DNA from: Sanghuangporus weigelae
Taxonomy: Eukaryota > Basidiomycota > Agaricomycetes > Hymenochaetales > Hymenochaetaceae
Assembly (NCBI GenBank): GCA_033182465.1
Contig: CP137318.1
Location: 434,001-498,000, forward strand
Direction: 5' to 3'
DNA length: 64,000 nucleotides
The notes under the pieces: generated by a model
What the model was told of the DNA's origin: nothing
Database searches by the model: none
What the model saw: only the letters and a program-made list of their open reading frames with translations
Part shown: one piece after another, positions 1 to 11,600 of the stretch
Layout: the number at the start of each line of letters is the position of its first letter
How positions within the stretch are numbered: position 1 is the stretch's first letter
Program-made: the position numbers and the translations under genes

Positions 1-708
1 CGATGTCACGAATTGCAAAGACAAAGAGGGACCTGCTCCAAGGGGATCAGTACAACTCGATCTAGAGGATGCACTCGACTATCTGGACGCTTTAAAGGCA
101 CGGTTCCTGGACAAGAGGCCTGATGTGTACAATAATTTTTTGGATACTATGAAGGATTTCATGCTGGGAGTGTATGATTTTTCTATCTATGTTTTTCGTC
201 TATTGTACAACTAATAAGGATGACATAGAATCGATACTCCTGGGGTGATGGACCGTATATCAAGCCTACTCAGAGGGCATAACGATTTGATACAAGAATT
301 TAATAAGTTCTTGCCTCCAGGATATGACATATCGTGTACACCTGTTGCGTCGGACACGGCAGTTATTTCCTCAGGAACTAGCTTGAATGAAATCCACAAT
401 GGACCGGATAGAGGTAGATGGGAAGCGCAGGGCGACATCGCTGAGTTTCATACTGCTATCCGGTTCGTACACAAGATCAAGACTCGGTATGAAAACAATC
501 CGGAGAAGTTTATACACTTCCTAGAGGCATTACGTTCTTACAGGAAAAGTCAGGATTTTGACGACGTAGGTCTTCTCTGCCCCATTCATCGAATACGCCG
601 TCTGACTTGTCTTTGCTCTCGTAGGTATATCGCAAAGTCGAGCCCTTCTTTCGGGATGCACCAGATTTGCTCGCGGAATTCAAAGAATTCTTTGTACCCG
701 TGGCTTGA
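1..708 (+). CDS. SIN3-like protein with only PAH1 and PAH2 (5' partial)
   Basis: This gene fragment runs off the left edge. Three exons join cleanly: up to 171, 229-565 and 625-708 (stop TGA 706-708). The first exon carries the PAH1 helix region (residues like YLDALKARF and [10 protein letters not shown]). The second completes PAH1 (IDTPGVMDRISSLLRGHNDL) and starts PAH2 (EFHTAIRFVHKIKTRYENN). The third ends PAH2 ([13 protein letters not shown]) and stops four residues later. Intron positions and phases match those of the full SIN3 gene at 8616-15239. PAH domains bind short helices of DNA-binding repressors. This copy has no PAH3, no HDAC-interaction domain and no SIN3 C-terminal region, so by inference it could bind repressors without recruiting deacetylase. 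Its start lies outside the window. The open frame and intact splice sites suggest it may still be expressed, but a recent pseudogene is possible. Confidence 0.62.
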
Positions 709-1039
709 ACCGCGTAGTTCGGCATGCATAACTTAGTCCTTGTGGTGCCACACGCAAATCGTGCCATAACAATCATACTTGTCTTTAGCTTAAACTTGGC
801 GAGGCTTTGAATAGCAAAAGTTCTCGAATGCAATTGTGGCTTCTGGGCTTAGTGACCTGGTTGCAGTCTATAAACTTGAAATTTCGATCGAGATCTCATA
901 CCCACTCTCAATTTGCAATGAAGACCAATTAAAACCTGAAACCTCTTTTTTAGTAATCGCGATTCTTTTCTCTTCAGTGATTTCCCATGCGCATGCGACC
1001 CGGACGTGGAACGAAACTTGCTAGTTACGGGTGAGAGAT

Positions 1040-1896
1040 CATATCCTTATCATCATTTGCACCTTCTTGTCTAACCACTACTCATCTAGTGTCAACAGGG
1101 CAAGTTGGTGTAGACTGGGCCACCCAGGGAACAATCGAAGCAGGTCGTGACGCGGAGCAACGAAAAGCAGACAGTGGGAATAAAGAGACAACTATTCCGG
1201 AAAGGCCGAAAGGATACGATGCAAATGATGTACGCAACTTTGTGGACGCCATAAAAGCGCGATTCGGAGACAAGAGTCCTCATATCTGCAACAATTTATG
1301 GAATAGTATGAGCGATTACAGGAAATGTGTGTGCGGCTTCTCTGTTTATTCTTTCCATATAGTATACGACTCATAACAATTACGCAGAATTGATGTTCCC
1401 GGGATGTTGGACCGCGTATCAAGCCTACTCAGAGGGCACGATGACTTGATAGAAGAATTTAATAAGTTCTTTCCGGAGTATCGCATGGAGTGCACAAGTG
1501 ACACGTCGGACACAACAAGAACTTTTTCCGAGACTACTCTAGAAAAAGGCCACAATGGTGGAGCTAAAGTGCGACCTACTCGTGATGGTGCCATACAATT
1601 TGTGTACAAGGTTAAGACCCGGTTCGAAAACGATCCGAAAACGTTTAGACTCTTCCTTGAAGTACTACTTTCATACGAGAAAAGTCAGAATTCTGACGAC
1701 GTTGGTTTTCTTCATCTCATTCGGTGAGTGCAAACTTGACTTGTCTTTGTCCTTGTAGATGTATGACAAAGCCAAGTACTCATTAAAGGATGCTCCAGAT
1801 CTACTTGCGGGGCACAGAATCTTTTCAGGGGTACTTACTGAAGCCCGGCATATCTGGTCTAATCCTAATCGCTACAGAAGGATTAATCTTCTGTAG
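1040..1896 (+). pseudogene. Second partial SIN3 copy (PAH1-PAH2), probably decayed
   Basis: This is a head-to-tail second copy of the SIN3 N-terminal region. Exon-like blocks are about 1090-1330, 1388-1700 and 1759-1896. The first block matches native SIN3 even outside the PAH domain (GTIEAGRDAEQR against [12 protein letters not shown]). PAH1 (DVRNFVDAIKARFGDKSP, IDVPGMLDRVSSLLRGHDDL) and PAH2 (GAIQFVYKVKTRFENDPKTF) are readable. Signs of decay: no ATG where native SIN3 starts, a weak GTTGGT donor at 1701, loss of homology after DAPDLLA, and a shifted tail whose stop (1894-1896) lies inside a hairpin. A sequence resembling the intron just 5' of the native first coding exon is still present at about 1029-1089, so the duplicated block began upstream of the coding region. 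A divergent functional short gene cannot be fully excluded. Confidence 0.6.
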
Positions 1897-1902
1897 CGAT
1901 TA
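1866..1902. repeat. Perfect 15-bp inverted repeat (hairpin, 7-nt loop)
   Basis: Arms TAATCGCTACAGAAG (1866-1880) and CTTCTGTAGCGATTA (1888-1902) are exact reverse complements around loop GATTAAT. It sits exactly where SIN3 homology of the second copy ends, so it may mark a rearrangement breakpoint or act as a strong RNA hairpin. Confidence 0.9.
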
Positions 1903-2063
1903 CGACAATTTGTGGAGTACAACTTTGAACATCCACCTATGAAGACTCAGTTCCTGCAGTCGCCTTTTTTAAGGAAACTAAACTATCTTCCAGAGCTAGG
2001 TCGGACGACACTGTTGCGTCTTCCGTGTTGTAAACTTCACCGCTCGTTCTCAGTCCAGATACA

Positions 2064-2182
2064 GCTCATGGATCCACCAGGCAATAGCCAGTCGCCGGGC
2101 GGCGCTTTCACGCCTTCCAGGTCGTATTCTACCTTACTGCTGATTCTTAGGTCAGTAACGGCTCATGGATCCGCTAGGCAAT
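2064..2182 (+). repeat. Short imperfect direct repeat, two copies
   Basis: GCTCATGGATCCACCAGGCAAT (2064-2085) recurs as GCTCATGGATCCGCTAGGCA plus AT (2161-2182), 97 bp apart with two mismatches. No element was recognised between or around the copies. Confidence 0.6.
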
Positions 2183-4100
2183 GATCATCTATATTTCCAT
2201 CTGTACGTGGAATATATTTCTCGAGTGGTCTTTATCTGATTTATATACTATTATATAACTTGAGATATATCTTGAGGAATTTTGAAATTGAAGCAGCGGC
2301 GTCTTCTAGTTTTTGTATACCATTCTTCCGAGTCAGAAAGGAGTTTAGGACATGTGGGGTTGCGGCCGATACTCGAAGCGCAAAGCCATTCATTCGGTGA
2401 AGCTGGTTCCATACTGTCTGATCTTGTCGGATTGAATCCGTTTGAACGGAGTGAGCCGTGAATACCGGAGATAAATGCGGCCTTCCCGCAATCGCATGAA
2501 CGGATTACTGTTCTGCTTCTCGAGACATTTCCGCTCTACAGCAAGCATGACCTGTGTTCTTAGCTGCTTCGGGATTTATTGATTCATCATGCGCGTTTAC
2601 TTGGATATCACACCCGAAGGGAACGGAGAATCTCGAGCTTCTCTACATGTGTTGAGCCTGGAGCTCATCGACGGCCCGTCACCACTCACCAAAAGTGGCG
2701 GATTTAATCACATCGCAGGTAGGACAGCTTCGAAGCATGCTCCTTCTTCTCTAGATCCCCGCCGGTCTCGACAGCTGTGCCTATATATGATATGATAAAT
2801 GATTTTTCATCAGATGAAACAGAGCGGTACTAGTGCAAGATGCATAATGCAACCATACATTTCCGTTGTTCTGGTTTCTCATTACATCGACAAGGTTGGG
2901 GGCACATCTTAGAGGTATGGCTAGGCTCTTCAGTGCCGATAACGACAATGTCACCCTCTTTCCTCAGATCCGTCCGTGCGTGCTTAACGCATTAGTTACA
3001 TGTAAACAGGTTTCACAGCTTTCTGGCTCCAAAAGCACTCCTATCAGGATATGCAACATCGAATCCCGATATCAGCCGAAAGGAACAGACGGACTGCGCG
3101 CAGCAGGCTCAGTTACTCACAGACTCTGATTGTACTGTATCTGTCGATAAGAAGGTCGGATTTGGAAAGTTAGGGATAATCACTTCAAGGGCTACTGTCT
3201 CCCTCTTTCACTCTCACGAAGGAGCGCAACAGCACTGATACTCCCTGGTTCGTTCGGTTGCGACAGAATACTTTTAGCGGATTAGACGTTCTCGTTGTCA
3301 CACGAGCCATTCATATCTTCCAATCCAATCAATTCGACTGCGGAATACCTCACTCGTTTTATTCCGGTGGACAACACGCAACTCGAAGTGCTGCGCAGTA
3401 GCTTTCCTAAATCCTAGTTTGGATACTATTAGCAGCAATCAATACAATACAACAACAACAACGTACAAGTGGTTCCGACTTTGAGGAAGCCAAGACCATC
3501 AGACCTGTCGTTATTGCATTCCTGGATCCAGATGTTATACAGTATCTAGGTTCCAGAGACACCGCCAGAACTCACCTCAAAAATGATTGGGGGTTGTGAT
3601 TGATTGATCCTACTTATCAAACGGCTTTGCTCGTCAAATGACAAATCCCATGTGTGCTTCCTCTTTCTGCAGAGCAATGCTCCTCTGCAGTGAGTGTGTA
3701 TGTGGTCGTGCTTGGATCAAGAAATGACTTAATTCTAACCAATCCCGCCCATCCGACGTCAAATAGCAAGTAAATAACTGCAGGCCAAGACCAACCAACC
3801 AATTCATCGAATGGAGAGGAAGGAGAGGCTGCCGTAACCACTCTGTCTAATCTAATAGTCTGATCGATCCAACAGATCCATCTACGTACTTACATACAAA
3901 ATAATACATATAAGTATGCAATACAAGATCGATCGATGCCGCGAAGAGAGATCATCGGTAACGAGAAGAAGATCATCGGGCGGTTCTTCTCCTCCCAAAC
4001 TGGCTGGCTAGCTGATGATACGCCGATCCCCTCAGATCGATTGGGTATTACGTAAATCACAAGAAATTCGAGCCATTCATATTTGCTTGTAATATATGTG

Positions 4101-4128
4101 TATGTATGTATGTATGTATGTATGTATG
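4101..4128 (+). repeat. TATG tetranucleotide microsatellite
   Basis: Seven uninterrupted TATG units lie in the 3' flank of the - strand membrane-protein gene. Confidence 0.9.
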
Positions 4129-4562
4129 CATATCCGCCACCAACGCCAACAACAACAATCGACTACTGTCGCGACATGCAAACGACCAAGTAGTGGAGGC
4201 GGAAAAAAAAAAGCCTAGGAAAAGGAAGTGGATCATTAAAATCGAGGAAGGAAGGACAGAGGAGGGAGAACAAGGCGAGGCGATAAGTCCAAAATCCAGA
4301 TTCCAAAAAATTCCGAACATGTGCATACTGCTCAGAGCCTCAACGAATCACACAACACACACGGGATGCGAACGAACGAACAAACGAACGAATAAGGGGA
4401 AAATATGAGTGCAATAAACATATATACAGCGAAGATCGGAAGAACGAAACTTTTTGCGATTGTGTGTGCAAGTTAAGTTGTAACAAACAGGAATGCGGGA
4501 GATGGGGGAGAGGTATGCGATGTGCAGGAGATGGGGATAGGTAACTGAAGAAGAGCGGAGAT

Positions 4563-4590
4563 AGGTAGGTAGGTAGGTAGGTAGGTAGGT
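4563..4590 (+). repeat. AGGT tetranucleotide microsatellite
   Basis: Seven uninterrupted AGGT units lie in the 3' flank of the - strand membrane-protein gene. Confidence 0.9.
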
Positions 4591-4642
4591 ATTGCATGAG
4601 AAAGTCAAAAGAAAAAAATGGCGGGGGTAGCGAAGAACGATA

Positions 4643-4664
4643 ATCCATCCATCCATCCATCCAT
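4643..4664 (+). repeat. ATCC tetranucleotide microsatellite
   Basis: About five ATCC units lie 40 bp beyond the stop codon of the - strand membrane-protein gene, so within its probable 3' UTR. Confidence 0.85.
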
Positions 4665-4705
4665 TTATTCACTTCTACACCATCACTAAGGAACCTCGAT
4701 CGGTG

Positions 4706-7700
4706 CTACCTCACAGCGGAAGGTACGCCATTCCAATCGGCACTCTCGACGTGCGTCCTGTCTGCGTCTGGCGAAGACGCAAGCGGCAGAGGTGACTCAG
4801 AGGGAGGATCATTTTGGAGGTTTCCCGAGTGTATTACAGGCGTATCTCTGTCCTCAACGACATCGAGAGGCGGCGCGGAAGGAGCACAACCATGCATCTC
4901 ATCCTCATCCTCACTTCCATCCTCACGCTCCTCAAAAAGCGGCGGAGCACTTGCACCAGCTGCGAGAAGTACATCCTCAGGCGGGGCGGACGGTACACCG
5001 CCAACACCACCGGGATCGGGTACATCCTCATACACCAACGGAGGAGGAGCTCCGGCAGCCGAGAACGGTGGGGGCGGAAGCGGCGCCGAGGGGCCCTGCA
5101 CCATCCTCTCCAGCGCCGAGTCGAGGTCAAGTCCAAAGTCATGCTCCCCGTACCCGTCGTCGCTTCCGTATCCGTAAGCATAGGAATACGAAGAATAGTT
5201 ATACTCGTCGGCGTCGGCGAGCGCGGGCGGATGCACGAGACCGAGACCTGCATCGGCGGGTGCATATGCGAGTTTTGAAGAGATGGGCTGAGGTGGGGCG
5301 GGGAACGCTGATCGAGCTTGCCGCTGGGATTGGGATTCTGAATACGAGGGAGAGCGAATCTGGGTCTGTTGGCGCGATCTTGAAATGGACCGACGAGATG
5401 CGGACAGTGACGATGGAGAAGCGGACCGCGAACGCGCGGAGATAGTCGACGGACCAGGTCCAGCACCAGGCGAGTCGACATGCCCGTATTCATATGAGTA
5501 CTCGCAGTCCTCGAACCTCTCCCATTCCGGCTCAGGAGGTGCGTTCGGCTCAACGGGTACGTGTTGTGATGAGTGTAGAGATGCCGACGACGGGTGCGAG
5601 GATGATGTGAACGATATCGGAGGAGGCATCGATGAAGACAAAGGCGGTGGCGCACTAGCATACATCGCCAGACGCGCTAGAGCCTGTTTATCGTCCACAG
5701 CGACGTGCATTGTCTGCTGCTGCAGTCCACCACTCCGGTCTATAGACGAAGACCTGCTACTTCCACCTTCGATCTCCCCATTTTCACCGTCTTCCATCTC
5801 GCTCGATGAGGAATAAGGTGCATAATCTCCGGGTGAGGGCACATATCCCGACCCCGACGCGGATGTTGACGCGGCGGCAGCGGCAGTCGTCGCGATCTTC
5901 TCGTCTCGAACTCTTCGCCGTCCTCTCCTTCTGCGCGTCCCACGCCTCACAGCACCGATATCCGCACCCTCCACGCTCCTCCTCGAACGATAAGCAGGAG
6001 GATCCTGCCTCATCGTCTCTTCATCGTCCTCAGCCATTTCTCTCGCTACAGGACAGAGCTCCGGCGGTGGTCTGTCATACTCCCCTCGTGGTGCCCAAGG
6101 GTCGTGAATAGCAGAAATGACGACGGGGGCCGAAGATACGATGGAAGATGACGCATTCGCGGCATGATCAACCGATAACCCGTTCGAATTCGTGGTTATC
6201 GCATCAACGTCCGGATGTAACCTGGGCCTCCACGAAGATCTGGGAGCACCAGACCAGGTTGACTGCGTAGGATCCTGCACCGCTCCGTCCAATTCATCCT
6301 CACCACGCTCCCGGTATCCATCGTCTGCCACTACCTCCAGACTCTGCTCCCTCCGTCTCCGTCTCCGAGACTGGCGGCGGGACTGGTTCTGATTTTGGTC
6401 TTGCGGAACCACGAAGATGGACCGATGACCATCCGACAAAACCCCCGCGCCTCCGCGTGACGCACCACCCTCACCCGGTACAGAATTCCCATTCCCTCTA
6501 TCCCGGGTTCCCCTGGCCCTGAAGCTCATTGGCGCAATCGATGCCCCTGCCTGCGGCGGCACCTCATCTTCAACGTCCGAACTCAATCCTAAACGTGCTT
6601 CTCCTGCCCGCACCACTGCCCGTTCTGCTCGCTGTGCCTCAGAACTGACATGTCTACTTCCCACTCTAGACCTGGATCGGCTTCCGCTTCGCGAACCACT
6701 TCTGGCACCACCACCACCACCACCATCACCACTGGAGCTGCTATTGCTAATACCAGCGGCGGCATTGTTGTTTTCTCGTGAAGGCGGGCGGGGCAATTGA
6801 CTACGCGAGGACGACGCCGAGGCGATGGACCGGGCTAACGAGATCCCGGATGCCATCGCTGCGTCTCGCTGCTTCATGCCGTCGACGATGCTGGCCCGCC
6901 CACGCCGACGACGGTGGATCCACCGAACGTGCGCCTTCCATTGCTCAGTCGCACGCGCCCAGCGGGCCTTCGCCTTCTCCTCACTCGTCTTCTCTCGCCT
7001 CTTGCCTCGTCCGGCACTCGCCGCCGCACCTCCTCCTCTCCCTGCCGCACCTTCGGCTCCTTCTCCACCATCGTCCCCATACACACTATCATTCCCTTCC
7101 TCCACTCTTTTCCTCTTCTCCAGGTCCCTCTGCAGCGCCAGCTTCCTCGCCGTCCGCTGTCTCCTACGCCAGAAAAAGGTGAACCAGACAGCGCCCGTGA
7201 CGGCAGCGGCGAGGAGCAGACTCGCGACGACGATAAGCGGGACCTGGTACACCACCGAATTGAAATCCCTGTCCCACCCGTCGGGCACGACGATCGTGAC
7301 CGCATCCGACTCCGAAGAAGGTTTAGGTGAAGAAAAACTAGTTGCTGAGATGGACGAATTATCCTCCGCCTCGTACGATGTGTCGTTGTTGACGACACCG
7401 GTGGGCGAGATGTCATTGTCAGCTGAGTCGTCGACATCGATAGAAGTCTGGAAAGCGTAGAGGGAATAGAGTAGATAGCAAGAAACACGTAAGCATTATG
7501 AGAACGTAAAAGAGTAGAGAAAAACGCACCTGGCATTCGCATTCGCATTGCGAACACGACGACGAGACGCTGAGCTTATGCCAGCGACCGTCGTTCCCGA
7601 GCTCGTACCTGTCCGGAATGGTGCGCGAAATGTACAGCTCAGAGCACTGAGTCGAAGGAGAAGCCGATGAGTATGATGATGATAATGAGGCGACGCTATC

Positions 7701-8513
7701 GTTGTCGTCGCTGCTGCGTTTGTTATTGGGAGAATCCCTCCTTCTCTTCTTCCGTTTGAGCTGGCGTGATTGCGAGTTCTTGTTACTGTTGTTGTTGCTG
7801 TTGTGAGTAGTATTTCTGAATGAGCTTGTTGAGGTATTGGAATCGGAATTATCGTTAGCGAAGGCGGTGTTTGTGCTAGCGTCAGCGTTAGCGTTGTCAA
7901 CGTTGCTATAGCTATCAGCTTCAACGTCTTCGAGTGCGAGTTGTCGCTGCCGCTGATCCGACTCGCTAGGGGGCCGGTCGTCGTGAGTAGGGATAAAGGA
8001 TAAATCCGCTAATGAAGAGGTTGTAGAGAAAGTGCTGCGGACGACTGCCTCGACCTGAGGAGAATGTTCGTCGGAATCGGAAGTAGATGCGACAAACGCT
8101 GCTGCTTCGTCGTCGTCGTCGTCGTCCTGCTGCTGCTGATGATGTGTCACACAATCGATAGAGTTAAAAGTCTGACTCGGGTAGCTCGAGCTGCTGCTGG
8201 CTGTCGCCGACGCCGACGGCGGTACGTGCTCCGAGGGAGTAAGGAGGGCGGGGCAGAGAAACTCGGGTACGTCCGGCCGAGGCTCTCCAAGGCCGACTTC
8301 CTTCGCAGACGCGGACGGGATATGGCGCACAAAAGTGGCTAAAGCTGCGACGACCGTCAATAGCTCCGCGTCGGTGGACCTATTCCTCCCAGCTGGCTTT
8401 GTGAATGTCTTGTCCCGCGGAAAAGCGGTCGCGCTTGGCGGGTGGCGGGATGGGACGCGCTGGGCAGGCTCGTGATGGTAGGAGGGCAAGGCTTTGTGGA
8501 AGTGCTTGGCCAT
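4706..8513 (-). CDS. Large single-pass membrane protein with low-complexity tails
   Basis: Two exons, 8513-7530 and 7447-4706, give about 1241 aa. The donor GTGCGT (7529) and acceptor TTTCCAG leave phase 0. There is no clear N-terminal signal peptide. Exon 1 is Ser/Asp/Asn-rich and ends with a motif RYELGNDGRWHKL followed by a Cys cluster (CSQCECEC). Exon 2 contains one strong transmembrane helix (about residues 397-421, VPLIVVASLLLAAAVTGAVW) followed at once by a basic stretch (WRRRQRTARK). The remaining 800 or so residues are Ser/Pro/Gly-rich with a W-x-RA-x-E-x-WKAHVRW segment just after the membrane. The arrangement (ectodomain ending in RYELGxDGRW, one helix, basic juxtamembrane, disordered cytosolic tail) resembles a family of uncharacterised basidiomycete membrane proteins I recall; no function is known to me. 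It follows SIN3 on the same strand after 102 bp. Confidence 0.75.
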
Positions 8514-8615
8514 GGCTCCATCGGTCTTGGCTTGAACTCCTGCAACGCTTACATATCATATTATTATTCTGTCTTTCCCACGCCTATACTTCTTACGTAA
8601 CATATATTCGTGACT

Positions 8616-11600
8616 TTATTCTGCTGCTACCGGGATCGCCCATCCGCAGTCGCCCCTCCCGTCCTCGTACACAAGTTTCAGTCGAGTCGGCTCAACGCAT
8701 ACAGCCACCTCACCCTCCGTCACAAACCGGCGTCCTCGCAGCCTCGCGTTCCCCTCTTCTGACTCATCATCCAGTCGCGTTCTATAAATAGTCAGGTCAG
8801 TATCACTATCTACACACGCTGCGTCACAATCGGATCCATCGCCTCCTTTCACTATCCCCATCAAGGAAAGTGCAAGAAGGGGGGGAAGGAAAAAAAAAAA
8901 AAAAAGAGGGGCGAAGGGATGGTGAAAATAGAACGAATCCACAAACAAGCTTTTGCGTTCGTTCATAAGTATATGAGTACAACACTCACCGCTGCAGGAA
9001 CGGCTTCCGCACACGTGTAGAATCCACCAGCTCGGTCGGGTAAGACATCACGTAGCTTTCCGCGTACACCCTCCATCGTGCCGCCTTCCGCACTTCCTCT
9101 CCGACCCTGCTGCTGCTGCTGCTGCTGCTGCTAATGGCACTCCCACGCAGATCCACGCTCGCATCCCTCGCACCCAGCAACCACATGCGCATCACATTCG
9201 AATACGCCTGACTCGCACCCGCACTCGCACTCGCGCCTTTCCGTCGGTCCTGCTCCTGTGTGTGTGTGTGAAACATTACCAATACCAATCCGAATCCAAT
9301 CAATTCATCAGTCATTCTAAAAAAAGATGAACAGAACAGAAGAAGGAATAAAAAAGATAACCCCTCTCCATCCTAGCGGCCCGATCGATCTGTCTATCTA
9401 TGCAACGAATTGTCCCCGTGTCCGTGTGCAACCCTGTGCAACCATCCCCCTCCATTCTTCGCATCACAAACCCGCAGAACAACGATGTAAAAATAGAACA
9501 GACCGATAAAGATCGGTCGCCGAAATAAACGGAAAATAAATAAATAAGATCTGTGACTCACCCATTCGAATTCGATGCGATACAAATGATCATCCTGGCC
9601 GAGGTACTGCTCCGCCTCGCGTCGATACACAATCATTTCCTTGACGCTCATCCCTCCAGCGCCAGCGCTCTGCTACAACAAAAAAGCAAGATCCAGTATC
9701 AGTAAATCCTGGACTGGACCAGAACCACCACTGACCTTAGCGCGCGACTTTGCCAATAAGGAAAGCAACTCCTGGCATTTGCTGTCCATCACAGCCGTCT
9801 GTACCTGTCACATACAAATAAAAAACTAGATCAGTTTCTGTAACTATACAATAAAAACTGAATGGATTGAATTGAATTGAATGGTAAATCGATATCAATC
9901 ATCCATCCGCGATTCCAAATTAAACGAGGCTGGAATGGGCGTCTCATCTAGCCCCATCTGAGCTGAAAGGTGTTTTGAGTTGACCCATACATCAGCGCAT
10001 TTTGAACGCTCAAAGGCACACACAAAGGGTGCTAGAAATCCATCCGGCTCAACACGGATGAACAGACATCATATTGCATTGCATTCCACCCTTTCCCTCC
10101 TGCTACGTTACCCCTGCCCGAGCCAGGAGCAGTCTGGAACGTCCGGACACACGTATCAATGTATCCGATAAAGCACCTGCTCTGCTCTGTTTCGTCTCAC
10201 CTCGGCCCATCGCACCGACGCACAAATTAATGGATGACGCCGGTTCATTCCACCTCCAGCCAGGCAAGGCGCAAGCAAGGCCAGAAGAAAAACGGGGGCA
10301 AAAGAAAAAAAAATCCGAAGACGCTAGCTGCACGTCATCCGAATCGACTAACCGGGCTCGAGCATATCCATCCATCCAGCTCTCGCGTCCGTTCGATCAA
10401 GACCATCACGCAGCAAGATCGTATGATCCTCCATCATAACGCATCCATACATACATATCCCGTATTCCCCACGATATAAATGTGGTCAGCGGGATCACGA
10501 CATTCCCCTCATATCCCAAAGATAGCACACGTCTGCTATTTTCAGATACAGCCCGCTCGTTCGGATTTCGCGTCGACGTCAAGCACAGTTCAGTTCCAGC
10601 CATGCACGAACGAGGGCAATCATCGCTCATAATGACGCAAAGAGGCGCCACACGCGGCACCGACGAGGGGAGAAGGGGAAGGGAAGGGAGGGATCAGACA
10701 CATGGCCGAGCTCCGAAATAACCTCTTCCAAGAACCCGCAAAAGGTTAACTCACCTGCTTGATGAGAGCCGCGATTAGCTTGTCGAGCGTGAACACGATG
10801 TACGCCTGCAGGAAACGGATAAATCCCCAAATTAGTCAACCGTGCTATTTTAGTCGGAAAGAAGCAAGACAACGAAAAAAAGAACCGAAGTTGAAAGAAG
10901 GAAAAAAAAAAAAAGACACGCCCAATCGCAGAAACTCATCGAAATCGGCGGACTCCGAAATGAAAAGGAACAGGGAACAAGAGAACACCTGTTGGGCACA
11001 AGGCGAGGCGGCGGGAACCCGCAACACGGAATGCAGCGAACGAAGGAAAAAAAAATAGCGCGAAGACCGAAAGAAAATGTGAAAATAGCAAAAGCCTGCT
11101 AAAAATATCTGCGGCGATAATAGGCCAAAAATAGAATGAGTGGAAAGAATTGAATGTCGTGTCCACCGACGGTCGTCAGAAGACGCAGTCGTGCATCCCT
11201 CGCCCGATCTCTATCTCTCATAGCTCGTTCTCGGGCTCCGAGAATCACAGTCTAGCCCGAGACAGACAAAAAAGAGGAACGAAGGATGGTCAAATGACGC
11301 CCTCGTGTACTCCGCCTATTGCTTCGTTCGCGAAGTCAGATGGAATTCTCCGCAGCCGCCGGAGCAAATGTCACCGCGTCTCGGGAGTTCAACCGAGGCT
11401 AGAAAGACTAATCTTGCTCTCATACGGCAATATGGTCTTCAAATATGATGTGTAAAGATGCGGGATCGCAGGTGAAACAAAGATGGTGCGGAGAAAGAAA
11501 GAAGGTGAGAGAAACGAGGCTTGATGAGCAAAACGCACCTTTGTGCCAAAGAGGAATCGCATATTCTCCTCGAAGGTCGCCTGGTCCAGGTCATTCTCAA

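Larger units (their letters stand above)
1903..4705. other. Gene-poor region, no gene recognised
   Basis: About 2.8 kb lie between the SIN3 copies and the 3' end of the membrane-protein gene. Several short ORFs occur (for example 2589-2795 and 2866-3129 on the + strand), but none shows a recognisable domain or a supported exon chain. The right part is AT-rich with tetranucleotide repeats and probably includes the 3' UTR and flank of the - strand gene ending at 4706. Confidence 0.5.

Noticed and set aside
2589-3129. + strand ORFs 2589-2795 and 2866-3129
   Set aside because: Short, no domain, no coherent splice chain between them.
3160-3200. TAGGGATAA sequence resembling a homing-endonuclease half-site
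   Set aside because: Only the first nine bases match the I-SceI site; the rest does not, and there is no endonuclease gene.
4101-4664. Regularly repeated short motifs resembling an array
   Set aside because: They are simple tetranucleotide microsatellites without spacers, not a CRISPR-like array.
4792-5445. Long + strand ORFs (4792-5445, 5385-5816, 6825-7460) opposite the membrane-protein gene
   Set aside because: They are antisense shadows of a GC-rich, low-complexity coding exon; no domain and composition mirrors the opposite strand.
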